Assembly (NCBI GenBank): GCA_017463615.1
Contig: JAFTOU010000059.1
Coordinates: 1 to 64,000, forward strand
Direction of reading: 5' to 3'
Length of the DNA stretch: 64,000 nucleotides
Source: Alistipes sp.
GTDB lineage: Bacteria > Bacteroidota > Bacteroidia > Bacteroidales > Rikenellaceae
Of the stretch, positions 17,668 to 25,527 are shown in pieces. The notes under the pieces were generated by a model. That model was not told the origin of the DNA and did not search any database. It saw only the letters and a list, made by a program, of their open reading frames with translations. The position numbers were made by a program, and so were the translations under genes. Every line of letters begins with the position of its first letter. Positions within the stretch are counted from its first letter, which is position 1.

Positions 17668-18974
17668 TGAAAAGGGTACTTATACTTATCGCATCGCTAT
17701 TTGTAGCCCTCGGCGCTGCTGCTGCCGACCGTGAGCATACACTCAAGGTCTACAACTGGGCTGACTATATTGACGAGGATGTGCTCGAACAGTTCCAGGA
17801 GTGGTACAAGGAGCAGACGGGCGAGGAGGTGGAGGTTATCTACCAACTCTTTGATATTAACGAGATTATGCTCGCCAAGATTGAGCGTGGCAAGGAGGAC
17901 TTTGATGTCGTCTGCCCGTCGGAGTATATCATCGAGCGTATGCTGCGTAATGACCTGCTGCTGCCGATAGATAAGGACTTCGGCTCTACGCCAAACTATA
18001 TTGATAGCAATATCTCGCCATACATCGTGGACCGCTTCAATATGATTGACGGCTCGGGTAAGAACGCCAACGACTACGCTGTGGGATATATGTGGGGCAC
18101 TACGGGTCTGCTCTATAACACCAAGTATGTCACCGCGGAGCAGGCTTCCTCGTGGTCGGTGCTCCATAACGAGCAGTTCCGCCGTAAGATATTTATCAAG
18201 GATGCCTTCCGCGATGTCTACGGACCAATATTGGTGTACCTCAAGCGCGATGCTATTGACCGCGGCGAGGTTACTATAGACGAGGTGATGTACGACGCCT
18301 CGGATGAGTCTATAGCCCTTGTTGAGGGTTTCCTTAAGACCGCAAAGCAGCTTGTTGCTGGCTGGGAGGCGGACTTCGGCAAGGAGATGATGACCAAGGA
18401 GAAGGCCTACATAAACCTCACTTGGAGTGGCGATGCCGTATGGGCTATTGAGGAGGCTGCCGCTGTGGGTGTGACCCTTGACTACTATGTGCCCGATGAG
18501 GGTAGTAATGTATGGTTTGACGGCTGGGTGATACCTAAGTACGCTAAGAATACAAAGGCTGCACGATACTTCATCAACTTTATGTGCCGCTCCGATATCG
18601 CCCTGCGAAATATGGACGCTATTGGCTATGTGAGCGCTGTGGCTACCCCAGAGGTGCTTGAGGCTAAGATTGACGATAGCCTTGAGAACGCTGTGGATGC
18701 CAGCTACTTCTTCGGCGAGGAGGCTCGCAGCGTTAAGATAGATGCCGTTCAGTACCCCGACCGCGCCGTTATTGAGCGTTGCGCTATGATGCACGACTCT
18801 GGCGCTCGCACCGAGCAGATGCTTGAGATGTGGGCTCGCGTCAAGGGCGATGAGGTCAAAACTTGGGTACTGGTTGTCATCGGCCTTACCCTACTGGCTC
18901 TGCTGATTGTGGGCGTACGCCGTAAGGTCAAGCAATACAAGAAGCGTAACCGTCATCCCCGCCGCCGCAAGTGA
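17667..18974 (+). CDS. potD: Polyamine-binding protein PotD with C-terminal membrane anchor
   Basis: The 435-residue protein has a signal peptide (MKRVLILIASLFVALGAAAA) and a periplasmic binding fold opening with LKVYNWADYID, the PotD hallmark. Further conserved segments include CPSEYIIERM and YMWGTTGLLYN. Unlike soluble PotD of about 350 residues, it continues into a hydrophobic helix (TWVLVVIGLTLLALLIVGV, about 396-416) and a strongly basic tail (KRNRHPRRRK). The topology expected is a binding domain tethered to the inner membrane with the tail in the cytoplasm. It is the last gene of the operon; the transcript then enters a non-coding repeat island. Confidence 0.9.
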   Translation: MKRVLILIASLFVALGAAAADREHTLKVYNWADYIDEDVLEQFQEWYKEQTGEEVEVIYQLFDINEIMLAKIERGKEDFDVVCPSEYIIERMLRNDLLLPIDKDFGSTPNYIDSNISPYIVDRFNMIDGSGKNANDYAVGYMWGTTGLLYNTKYVTAEQASSWSVLHNEQFRRKIFIKDAFRDVYGPILVYLKRDAIDRGEVTIDEVMYDASDESIALVEGFLKTAKQLVAGWEADFGKEMMTKEKAYINLTWSGDAVWAIEEAAAVGVTLDYYVPDEGSNVWFDGWVIPKYAKNTKAARYFINFMCRSDIALRNMDAIGYVSAVATPEVLEAKIDDSLENAVDASYFFGEEARSVKIDAVQYPDRAVIERCAMMHDSGARTEQMLEMWARVKGDEVKTWVLVVIGLTLLALLIVGVRRKVKQYKKRNRHPRRRK

Positions 18975-19013
18975 CATTTAACTATTGGCTATTAGCCATT
19001 AGCTGTTAGCTTT

Positions 19014-19050
19014 TTAGGGGTGTCGCTACGCGACAGTGTTGAGGGGTGCA
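19014..19050 (+). repeat. Half-hairpin module (GTCGCTACGCGAC)
   Basis: AGGGGTGTCGCTACGCGACA followed by GTGTTGAGGGGTGCA matches the reverse complement of 58908-58945 and one arm of the ~105-bp hairpin at 19633-19730. It contains the short palindrome GTCGCTACGCGAC. Confidence 0.7.
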
Positions 19051-19111
19051 TACTGTACCCAGAGTTATTAGAGGTAGCTATGTTTGTTAATGCACTACAG
19101 ACTGCACCGTC

Positions 19112-19232
19112 GTTTGTCACGTGTCACGCTGTCACACGCGTGGGGTGTTGTCACATTTGTCACATTTATGTCACTTGTCACACCTGTTTCACACGCCTGT
19201 GACAGTGTGACATGTGACATTTGGCTATTAGC
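19112..19232 (+). repeat. GTCACA array, left arm of a ~120-bp inverted repeat
   Basis: About a dozen GTCACA/TGTGAC units irregularly spaced. The reverse complement matches 19753-19876 almost throughout, including GCCAAATGTCACATGTCACA and the GTGAAACAGGTGTGACAAGT stretch, with scattered mismatches. A related array in the same orientation is at 40803-40890. Confidence 0.8.
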
Positions 19233-19239
19233 TTTTTTT

Positions 19240-19359
19240 CATTAAGGGTCATTAAAGAGTATTAAAGGTTACTAATGGTCGCTGGCGCGACGCTACGCAG
19301 TACAGTAAATGGTTGCGCTACCCTTAGTAGCCCTTAATAATCCTTAATAACCTTTAATG
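19240..19359. repeat. CATTAA/TTAATG palindrome
   Basis: Three CATTAA/ATTAAAG-type units at 19240-19278 are matched in reverse complement by units at 19321-19359 (CCCTTAGTAG to CCTTTAATG). This makes an imperfect stem of nearly 40 bp around a centre rich in CGC/GCG. Confidence 0.7.
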
Positions 19360-19457
19360 TTGCGCATCCCGCTTGCACCGAACAAACAAAGCAAGGGTGC
19401 ACACGCCCGTGTTCGTTCGTTCGGTTTGCTATGCTATGTGGGTACTAACGCCAGGTG

Positions 19458-19544
19458 TACGCCTAATAAATAATTATATTCGGAGATTTATCTATATATA
19501 TAATTATTTGTACTGATTTATCAGTATGTAAGCACCGCAGGTAG
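19458..19544 (+). repeat. 87-bp AT-rich module, copy 1
   Basis: Runs from TACGCCTAATAAATAATTAT to GTAAGCACCGCAGGTAG and contains the palindrome TACTGATTTATCAGTA. The reverse complement is nearly identical to 41066-41152, with differences only around CGGAG/AGATA. GCACCGCAGGTAG repeats once more just downstream. Confidence 0.85.
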
Positions 19545-19604
19545 ATACAGCACCGCAGGTAGTTACTTGTCGTAGAGATACTCACGACCGCGTAGATACT
19601 TTGA

Positions 19605-19765
19605 TAGCTATTAGCTATTGGCCATTAGCTATATTAAGGTATCGCTACGCGATAGTGTTTAGGGCTGCAGTTGGTACTCTCAGTTGCCCCTTGCACCCTA
19701 TAAACACTGTCGCGCAGCGACACCTCTGAAAAGCTAATGGCTAAAAGCCAACGGCTAATAGCCAA
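19605..19765. repeat. ~105-bp hairpin module with AGCTATTAGCC borders, copy 1
   Basis: The arms AGGTATCGCTACGCGATAGT (19637 on) and ACTGTCGCGCAGCGACACCT (to about 19726) pair as a long imperfect stem. Each arm also contains its own small palindrome. A copy about 93% identical by eye lies at 40890-41055 in the same orientation. Confidence 0.8.
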
Positions 19766-19876
19766 ATGTCACATGTCACACTGTCACAGGCGTATGAAAC
19801 AGGTGTGACAAGTGACATAGATGTGACAGATGTGACAAACTCACACGCTTGTGACAATGTGACAAGTGACAAACGG
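19753..19876 (-). repeat. GTCACA array, right arm of the ~120-bp inverted repeat
   Basis: Inverted counterpart of 19112-19232. The two arms enclose about 520 bp of non-coding sequence, giving the geometry of a small non-autonomous element, although no transposase or target-site duplication was recognised. Confidence 0.75.
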
Positions 19877-19953
19877 TAGCGCAGCGGGTAAGCACAGACA
19901 AAAAAATGGCACTGGAGGTTTTCCAATGCCACTTTATAGGGTTGTGCGGGGCA

Positions 19954-22900
19954 CTAATAGTTCATAATATCGTAGTCGTAGTCGCCAGTGATTGTAGAGC
20001 AGCTGTAGGTGTTGCCCCACTGGTCGGTAGCCTCAACCTTGATATCCTTAGCGTTAGCGTTCTTGAGCGTCCACTTGTACATATGGAAGTTGTCCTTGTA
20101 GTTGCCCGAGTGCTTCTCGTCGTTCTTAGGGTCGCCGAGGCCGAGCACGCCGGTATGGTAGCCGACAATCCACCAGTCAAGGCTTGACGAGGTGCTTGGC
20201 TTACCAGGGTTGTTAGGGTCTGGGCTATACTTGCAAGGGCCCGAGTTATTACGCGCCATCTTGGTCATAAGACCTGCATAGACGCCATCCTCGTAAATCT
20301 TAATCTTCCAGTTGTCGTCGGCATTAAAGACATTGGCGAGGATAACATTTGCGCCGTGCTGCAGCTGGATGTAGTCGTACTGGCCACCGCTCTTGAGGTT
20401 ACCGCGGTAGAGTCGCATCTGGTAGTCGCGGCTGTTCATACCCTCGTTTACGCCCTTGTAGTACCAGTCTACCATCTTATTACCCTCAATCTCGTAGACG
20501 CTATAGCCGTTAGGTGCACCGTCGGCATTGAAGCGTGACTTCCAGAAGTGTCCGCACACAGCGCCGTGGTTGTGCTCGTAGATAGCCTTGCCATTGACCG
20601 TAGAGGTTGTTGGGAAGTTGGTGCAGCGGTGGTGGTGTCCCGACATAATGTGCGCCTCCTTGAACTGGCTCAGCAGCTTGAGGATATTCTGCACATTGCT
20701 CTTTGTAGAGTTCTCCACCGAGCAGTGCACGCAGAGGATAACCATCTTATCCTTAGATACATACTGCAAGTCCTGCTTGAGCCACTCGTACTGAGCATCC
20801 AAGAAGCGTGGGTCGCCATAGTGGTCCCAAGAAGCGCCGTCCCACCAGAGCATATTACGCATACATACGATATGGGTATCGCCACGATTCCACGAGTAGT
20901 TGATAGGTCCAAAGACCTCCTCAAATGCGCGCTGCACAGAGAGCTGGAACTCAAGGTCCTGATAGCCAGAGCAAGCAGGAGGGTTAGCCTCGTCAAAGAC
21001 GAATGAGTAGTCGTGGTTTCCGAAGGTCTGGAACACCGGCATACCCATCTTATCCTTAGCCATAGCGCTACGCATAGTAGGCATTATAGGCTCACAGTTG
21101 CGTGTGCCCTGCGAGTATACCACATCGCCCAGCGTTACGCCGTAGCAAGGGTTGCTCTTGGTCTTTGCGTGGGCAACGATATCTGGTACAGACTCGTTCT
21201 TGAAGCGGTTTATGTGGCTTGAGTTCGCGCACTGCACATCAGCGAAGCAGAAGAGCGAGAACTTCTCCTCCTTAGCAATCTTATTGAGGGTGAAGTTGTA
21301 GGTAGTCTTAGCAGCGTCGTACTTAGCAAAGAAGTGTGGCTGACCGTAGTTGTTTACCATAACCTCTCCCGTAGCAGGTACGGAGTAGAAGATGTACATC
21401 GTATGCTTGTGCGGTGTGAGGCAGTAGTTACCGTTGATGTCGGTCTTCACGCAGCTAAAGCCGTCGCTCACAACCACATCCGAGGCAGCTGTGCCGTCGT
21501 CGTAGGTTATGCGACCCGATACAAATGCACCGCTGAGCGATACTACGCTGATGCAGATGTCGTCTACCTGGAAACGGTTGCTGTCTGTAGCGTTTGCGCG
21601 GTTTCCGCTGATAGCGATACGGCTTGTGCTGCTCACATTGCTCAGCGTTACGCTATACTGCTTCCAGTCGCTGTTGGTGTTGCCCTCCAGGGTGATAGCC
21701 TTGCTCTCGCCCTCAGCCTCGTAGGTAATCTTGTTGGCTGTAGAGATAGAGGTGTCGTTGAGCACCTTTACGATAATCTCCCTCTCCTCTGGGGTGATAT
21801 CCTTGCCGATATCGCCATAAGGGGCAGCCTTGAACTTGATTGTAACCTTCGCCGTAGAGCCCGCAGGGATGGTCGAGAGCATAGGTGTAACCACCGCCGA
21901 GCGGTTAGCCGACTGACCCACCTTGATATAACCAGGGCGAGCGCATACCGAGCCTCCGTTAGCGCCATCCTTGCCACCAATCCAGCCCCACTCGTTAAGA
22001 CCCATATCGTCCAACAGACCAGCCAGAGTGTTGAATAGACCCATCTCTACATTTGCTGCCGCAGGGATATATGCAGGCGAAGCACCAGAGATATCGTTAG
22101 CCTCCCAGTCCAGCGTAACCTCGCCCTTGAGCTCAGCACCGTCAAAGGATGTGAGGGTTGCTCTGTCGTCGCGCGACACACCTGCAGAGGCGGTAGAGAG
22201 GTCGCCACCGTAGATTAGGCGGTCAAAGTTCTCGTAGAGGATGATATCGCCAGGCTGTGTGTAGTTGAACACCTTGCCCTTGACAGTTACAGCCTCGGTG
22301 CTAACCTCCAGCGGGATAAGGGTCTGCTTGCTGTCTGTAAGGTTGTAGACATGGATGTAGTAGTCAGTCTCTGGCTCCAGACCAGTGAAAATGAAGCGTG
22401 GAGGACAGCTGCTCTGGGTAAAGAGCTTGCTACCCTTGAGCGGAGATACGCTGTATACCAGCTGCTTACAAGCCTTGTCGCTGTAGATTGCAACCTTGTA
22501 GTCCTTAGTGATGTCGTCGGTATAGAGAGCCTCGCTATTTGGGTGAGCCTCAGAGAGGTACTTGAGATTCTCCTTAGCCTTAGACCACGCGATAGCCACC
22601 GTAGAGTCGGTCACGCGCACAGCGTCTACAAACAGGTCGCTCTTCTTGAGGTTGAGTGTAAGGTCAGCCTCCAGCACGGTGTCAGCACCCTTGTCAATGC
22701 CGCCCTCGCCGATGGTCGCCTCATAGAGACCCTCAAGGCAGTAAATCTTGACACTCAGACCCTTAGCGTACTGCTGCGCAGGGATGCAGAATGTGATGCT
22801 CTTGCCGTTGGCATCTATCACCTCGTTCAGTCCACCGAGCGTGAGGGATGATGTAGCACCCTCAGCATTGAGCTCAAGGCTCATATCCGTTGTGTGTACC

Positions 22901-23535
22901 GTAGCACCACTACCCCACAGCGCCTCGCCATTTGCGCTCTGAATATCAACGCTCTTCATCGTAAACGAGCTCTCGTCTGCAGGCAGCGCCAAGTTTAGAC
23001 GCACGATAAGCAACGGGTTGTGCATTGTAAAGCTCTGACTCTCAGCGTCATAGCTACCAACAAGCAGTGGCAGACGGACATTGTCGTCAAAGCTCGGAGT
23101 CTGCTCCGCAAGCGCCACCTTGATGTTTCGTGCGCCTACGCTACCGCCTGAGATATCCGCCGACTTAGCCTGGAAGTACGGATAGAGGGCGTAGTTCTCG
23201 CGGCTGTCGTCAAGATAACGACCCGATGCGGTCTTAAACTGAGCCGAAACGCCTGAGATTGAAGAACTTACAACGGTTGATTTGAAGTGAGATACAGCCG
23301 ACTGGTTGTACGAGAGGGTGAGCATTGCATCACCCGAGGTCCAGGTAGGAGCGTTCTGACCACCCATCGTTGCGCGGGTAACCTCTGGCGAGGCAATCGT
23401 TGCCGTGAACTGGGTAACCTGAGTGCCCTCTACCACGGGAGTGTCGGTATCGTCAATACCTTCATCTCCGCCGGTGCAACCGCCAGCCCATAGTAGAGCC
23501 ACAGCTGCGAGCATAGAAAAATACCTGAGTTTCAT
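19954..23535 (-). CDS. Calcineurin-like phosphoesterase lipoprotein with fimbrillin-like N-terminus
   Basis: The 1193-residue protein has a lipobox (ALLWAGGC, Cys about 20) and a fimbrillin-like N-terminal region (about 40-290; VTRATMGGQNAPTWTSGD). A fibronectin-III-like domain (about 300-415) and a beta-sandwich (about 425-665) follow. Then come a carboxypeptidase-regulatory-like domain (about 670-740) and a metallophosphatase domain: CFADVQC, GDVVYSQG, FGNHDYS, CVHCS and MSGHHHRC. A C-terminal beta domain resembles MetallophosC. Calcineurin-like enzymes use two metals to cut phospho-mono- or diesters. A surface location and a role in phosphate scavenging are inferred. It has a separate 88-bp upstream region with an AT-only palindrome. 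Confidence 0.85.
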   Translation of the reverse strand: MKLRYFSMLAAVALLWAGGCTGGDEGIDDTDTPVVEGTQVTQFTATIASPEVTRATMGGQNAPTWTSGDAMLTLSYNQSAVSHFKSTVVSSSISGVSAQFKTASGRYLDDSRENYALYPYFQAKSADISGGSVGARNIKVALAEQTPSFDDNVRLPLLVGSYDAESQSFTMHNPLLIVRLNLALPADESSFTMKSVDIQSANGEALWGSGATVHTTDMSLELNAEGATSSLTLGGLNEVIDANGKSITFCIPAQQYAKGLSVKIYCLEGLYEATIGEGGIDKGADTVLEADLTLNLKKSDLFVDAVRVTDSTVAIAWSKAKENLKYLSEAHPNSEALYTDDITKDYKVAIYSDKACKQLVYSVSPLKGSKLFTQSSCPPRFIFTGLEPETDYYIHVYNLTDSKQTLIPLEVSTEAVTVKGKVFNYTQPGDIILYENFDRLIYGGDLSTASAGVSRDDRATLTSFDGAELKGEVTLDWEANDISGASPAYIPAAANVEMGLFNTLAGLLDDMGLNEWGWIGGKDGANGGSVCARPGYIKVGQSANRSAVVTPMLSTIPAGSTAKVTIKFKAAPYGDIGKDITPEEREIIVKVLNDTSISTANKITYEAEGESKAITLEGNTNSDWKQYSVTLSNVSSTSRIAISGNRANATDSNRFQVDDICISVVSLSGAFVSGRITYDDGTAASDVVVSDGFSCVKTDINGNYCLTPHKHTMYIFYSVPATGEVMVNNYGQPHFFAKYDAAKTTYNFTLNKIAKEEKFSLFCFADVQCANSSHINRFKNESVPDIVAHAKTKSNPCYGVTLGDVVYSQGTRNCEPIMPTMRSAMAKDKMGMPVFQTFGNHDYSFVFDEANPPACSGYQDLEFQLSVQRAFEEVFGPINYSWNRGDTHIVCMRNMLWWDGASWDHYGDPRFLDAQYEWLKQDLQYVSKDKMVILCVHCSVENSTKSNVQNILKLLSQFKEAHIMSGHHHRCTNFPTTSTVNGKAIYEHNHGAVCGHFWKSRFNADGAPNGYSVYEIEGNKMVDWYYKGVNEGMNSRDYQMRLYRGNLKSGGQYDYIQLQHGANVILANVFNADDNWKIKIYEDGVYAGLMTKMARNNSGPCKYSPDPNNPGKPSTSSSLDWWIVGYHTGVLGLGDPKNDEKHSGNYKDNFHMYKWTLKNANAKDIKVEATDQWGNTYSCSTITGDYDYDIMNY

Positions 23536-23553
23536 AGTAGTTCAATTATAGTT

Positions 23554-23580
23554 TATATTATTATACTCTATAATAATATA
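23554..23580. promoter_or_regulatory. Perfect AT-only palindrome upstream of the phosphoesterase gene
   Basis: TATATTATTATA and TATAATAATATA form a perfect 12-bp inverted repeat around CTC, 19 bases before the start at 23535. It could be an operator, an open-complex region or a weak terminator for the upstream methyltransferase gene. The all-A/T stem makes terminator function doubtful. Confidence 0.45.
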
Positions 23581-23623
23581 TACAACTCAGCGTCGTAGAT
23601 TCCTACTATGTAAATTGCTGTTT

Positions 23624-24259
23624 TTACAGCACGCGGATAAGGTTTATGCCGTCGCGAATAGGCAGAATAACGCTCTCTACGCGACTATCGGCAGCCACCG
23701 CAGCGTTGAAATCTATGATTGCCTGAGTCTGCTTGTCGCCCTTAGCTACGGGCTCTACAACCTTGCCGTACCAGAGTATATTGTCCGCCAAAATCCAGCT
23801 GCCACTATGCACTAAACCGTTGTCAAAGAGCATGTTATAGTAGGCGGTGTACTCGCGCTTGTCGCCATCAATAAAGACCATGTCGTAAGTTTGTCCCAGC
23901 GTAGGTACAATCTCCAGTGCAGAGCCTATGTGCAGGTTTAGGCGGTCGGCATACTTAGAGCGGGAGAAGAAGTCCAAAATCATCATCTCCAGCTCGTCAT
24001 CCACCTCGCAGGTGTCAATCACTCCCCCATCTGGCAGACCTGCAGCCATAGAGAGTGCCGAGTAGCCCGTAAATGTGCCAATCTCAAGTATGCGCTGTGG
24101 GCGAATCATACGGACAATCATCTCTAGCAGCTTGCCCTGGATATGTCCCGAAATCATACGCGGGTTGAGTACACGCAGGTAGGTCTGTCGCTCTAATTCG
24201 TGCAGCAGAGCATCCTCTGGCGAGGACATAGCCTCAATATATTGGTCTAATGCGCTCAT
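23624..24259 (-). CDS. SAM-dependent O-methyltransferase
   Basis: This 211-residue protein belongs to the class I O-methyltransferase family related to catechol and caffeoyl-CoA O-methyltransferases. The SAM-binding motif is ILEIGTFTGYSALSMA (about 55-70), then DTCEVDDE for ribose binding and VFIDGDKREY with metal-binding Asp, with NILWYGKV typical of bacterial members. The natural substrate is unknown. It overlaps the upstream M16 peptidase gene by 4 bases and ends the dapB-lepB-yigZ-uvrA operon. Confidence 0.88.
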   Translation of the reverse strand: MSALDQYIEAMSSPEDALLHELERQTYLRVLNPRMISGHIQGKLLEMIVRMIRPQRILEIGTFTGYSALSMAAGLPDGGVIDTCEVDDELEMMILDFFSRSKYADRLNLHIGSALEIVPTLGQTYDMVFIDGDKREYTAYYNMLFDNGLVHSGSWILADNILWYGKVVEPVAKGDKQTQAIIDFNAAVAADSRVESVILPIRDGINLIRVL

Positions 24260-25476
24260 CGGTAGATAAGTGTTGAATTGTTTGTAAATATCTCGTTTGC
24301 AACCTCCATAATCTGCTCAGCAGTTACGGCGTTAATCTTCTTGTACGCCTCCTCAAGGGTGTCCACCTCGCCGTGAACAAGCAGGCTGCGACCAATGCCG
24401 AGCATATAGCCCTCGTTTCCCTCCGTAGAGATTGTCATCTGGGCTATGTACTGACGCTTCGCCATTGCGAGCTGACGGGTTGTAAGGCGCACGCTCTGTA
24501 GCTTGCGAATCTCGTCGTCAATAATCTGGCGACAGTGGTCGGCATTGCAGTGCTCCGAGCTGAAGTAGATTACAGCCATACCGGCATCCGAATATGGGGT
24601 GTAGCTCGCCTCAATATTGTAGGATAGGCCGTTCTTCTCACGCACATTTACATTGAGTCGTGAGTTTGCACAAGGACCACCTAAGATGTTGATTAGCAGT
24701 GAGAATGGCAGTCGCTTGTCCTCGTTTATGCTGTAGGCACGATTGCCTATTATACAGTGCGCTTGGTGGGTATGCTTTATAATCTGATTGTCAAACTGAC
24801 GGTATGCCAGTGGCGCTGTACGGGTGTAGTTTCGCGTAGTGGCACTCTTGTCTGCAAAGTAGCGTGCTGCCACCTGCTCTATGCGGCTGTTGGAGATAGC
24901 GCCTATAGATGCAAAGACCATCTGGTCGGTCGTGTGCGTGCGCTCTACAAAACGGTGTAACGCAGCGCTGTCGTGGCGCATAAGGTCTCTCTTGCGACCC
25001 AATATGTTGTGACCGAGCTCCGACCCCTCAAAGAGCATATCCTCAAAGGTGTCGTATATCATATCCATCGGCGAGTCCTTGTAGGTATTTATCTCATCTA
25101 CAATCACTTCGCGCTCCTTGTCAAGCTCCTTATCTGGGAATGTGGAGTTGAAAACCACATCCGAAAGTAGCTCCACAGCCTTGCTTAGGTCACTGCGCAG
25201 AACAGTTGCGTGCACAGTTGTATCCTCCTTGGTGGTAAAGGCGTTCAGCTCGCCACCTAAGTTCTCTAAGCGACAGTTCACTTGGTAGGACTTGCGTCGT
25301 GTAGTGCCCTTGAATAACCCATGCTCGGCAAAGTGGGCAATGCCGTACTCGTTCTTAAGCTCGTCGCGACTACCAGCACCGATTATCAGCGCACAGCGTG
25401 CTGCACCACTGCTCACATTGCGGTGTATGCCCCTAATTCCGTTGGGTAGCGTGTATGTAAAAAATTCCTCCTTCAT
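24256..25476 (-). CDS. M16 family zinc metallopeptidase
   Basis: The 406-residue single-chain peptidase carries the inverted zinc motif HFAEH at residues 48-52 and the downstream EREVIVDEINTYKD segment supplying the third ligand. An M16_C half follows. M16 enzymes (processing peptidase, insulysin, PqqL-like) degrade peptides in a closed chamber. No signal peptide is evident, so a cytoplasmic location is likely. It lies 51 bases after uvrA and overlaps the methyltransferase gene. Confidence 0.88.
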   Translation of the reverse strand: MKEEFFTYTLPNGIRGIHRNVSSGAARCALIIGAGSRDELKNEYGIAHFAEHGLFKGTTRRKSYQVNCRLENLGGELNAFTTKEDTTVHATVLRSDLSKAVELLSDVVFNSTFPDKELDKEREVIVDEINTYKDSPMDMIYDTFEDMLFEGSELGHNILGRKRDLMRHDSAALHRFVERTHTTDQMVFASIGAISNSRIEQVAARYFADKSATTRNYTRTAPLAYRQFDNQIIKHTHQAHCIIGNRAYSINEDKRLPFSLLINILGGPCANSRLNVNVREKNGLSYNIEASYTPYSDAGMAVIYFSSEHCNADHCRQIIDDEIRKLQSVRLTTRQLAMAKRQYIAQMTISTEGNEGYMLGIGRSLLVHGEVDTLEEAYKKINAVTAEQIMEVANEIFTNNSTLIYR

Positions 25477-25527
25477 TAGTTAGTAACTGTATGAATTTGT
25501 TTGTGAAATTATTTTATAGCTGTACAG

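Larger units (their letters stand above)
18975..19905. repeat. Non-coding repeat island 1 (about 0.93 kb of nested palindromes)
   Basis: No plausible gene lies between potD and the phosphoesterase gene. The island is built of recurring modules: AGCTATTAGCC-type short repeats (18981-19015, 19605-19640, 19731-19765), a half-hairpin (19014-19050), inverted GTCACA arrays, a CATTAA palindrome, a GTTCG cluster (19378-19430), an 87-bp AT-rich module and a ~105-bp hairpin. Several modules recur in island 2 (40626-41665). Short open frames here only translate repeats. Confidence 0.85.

Noticed and set aside
19112-19876. GTCACA arrays as a CRISPR
   Set aside because: Units are 6-8 bases with irregular short spacing, occur in both orientations, and no cas gene lies nearby.
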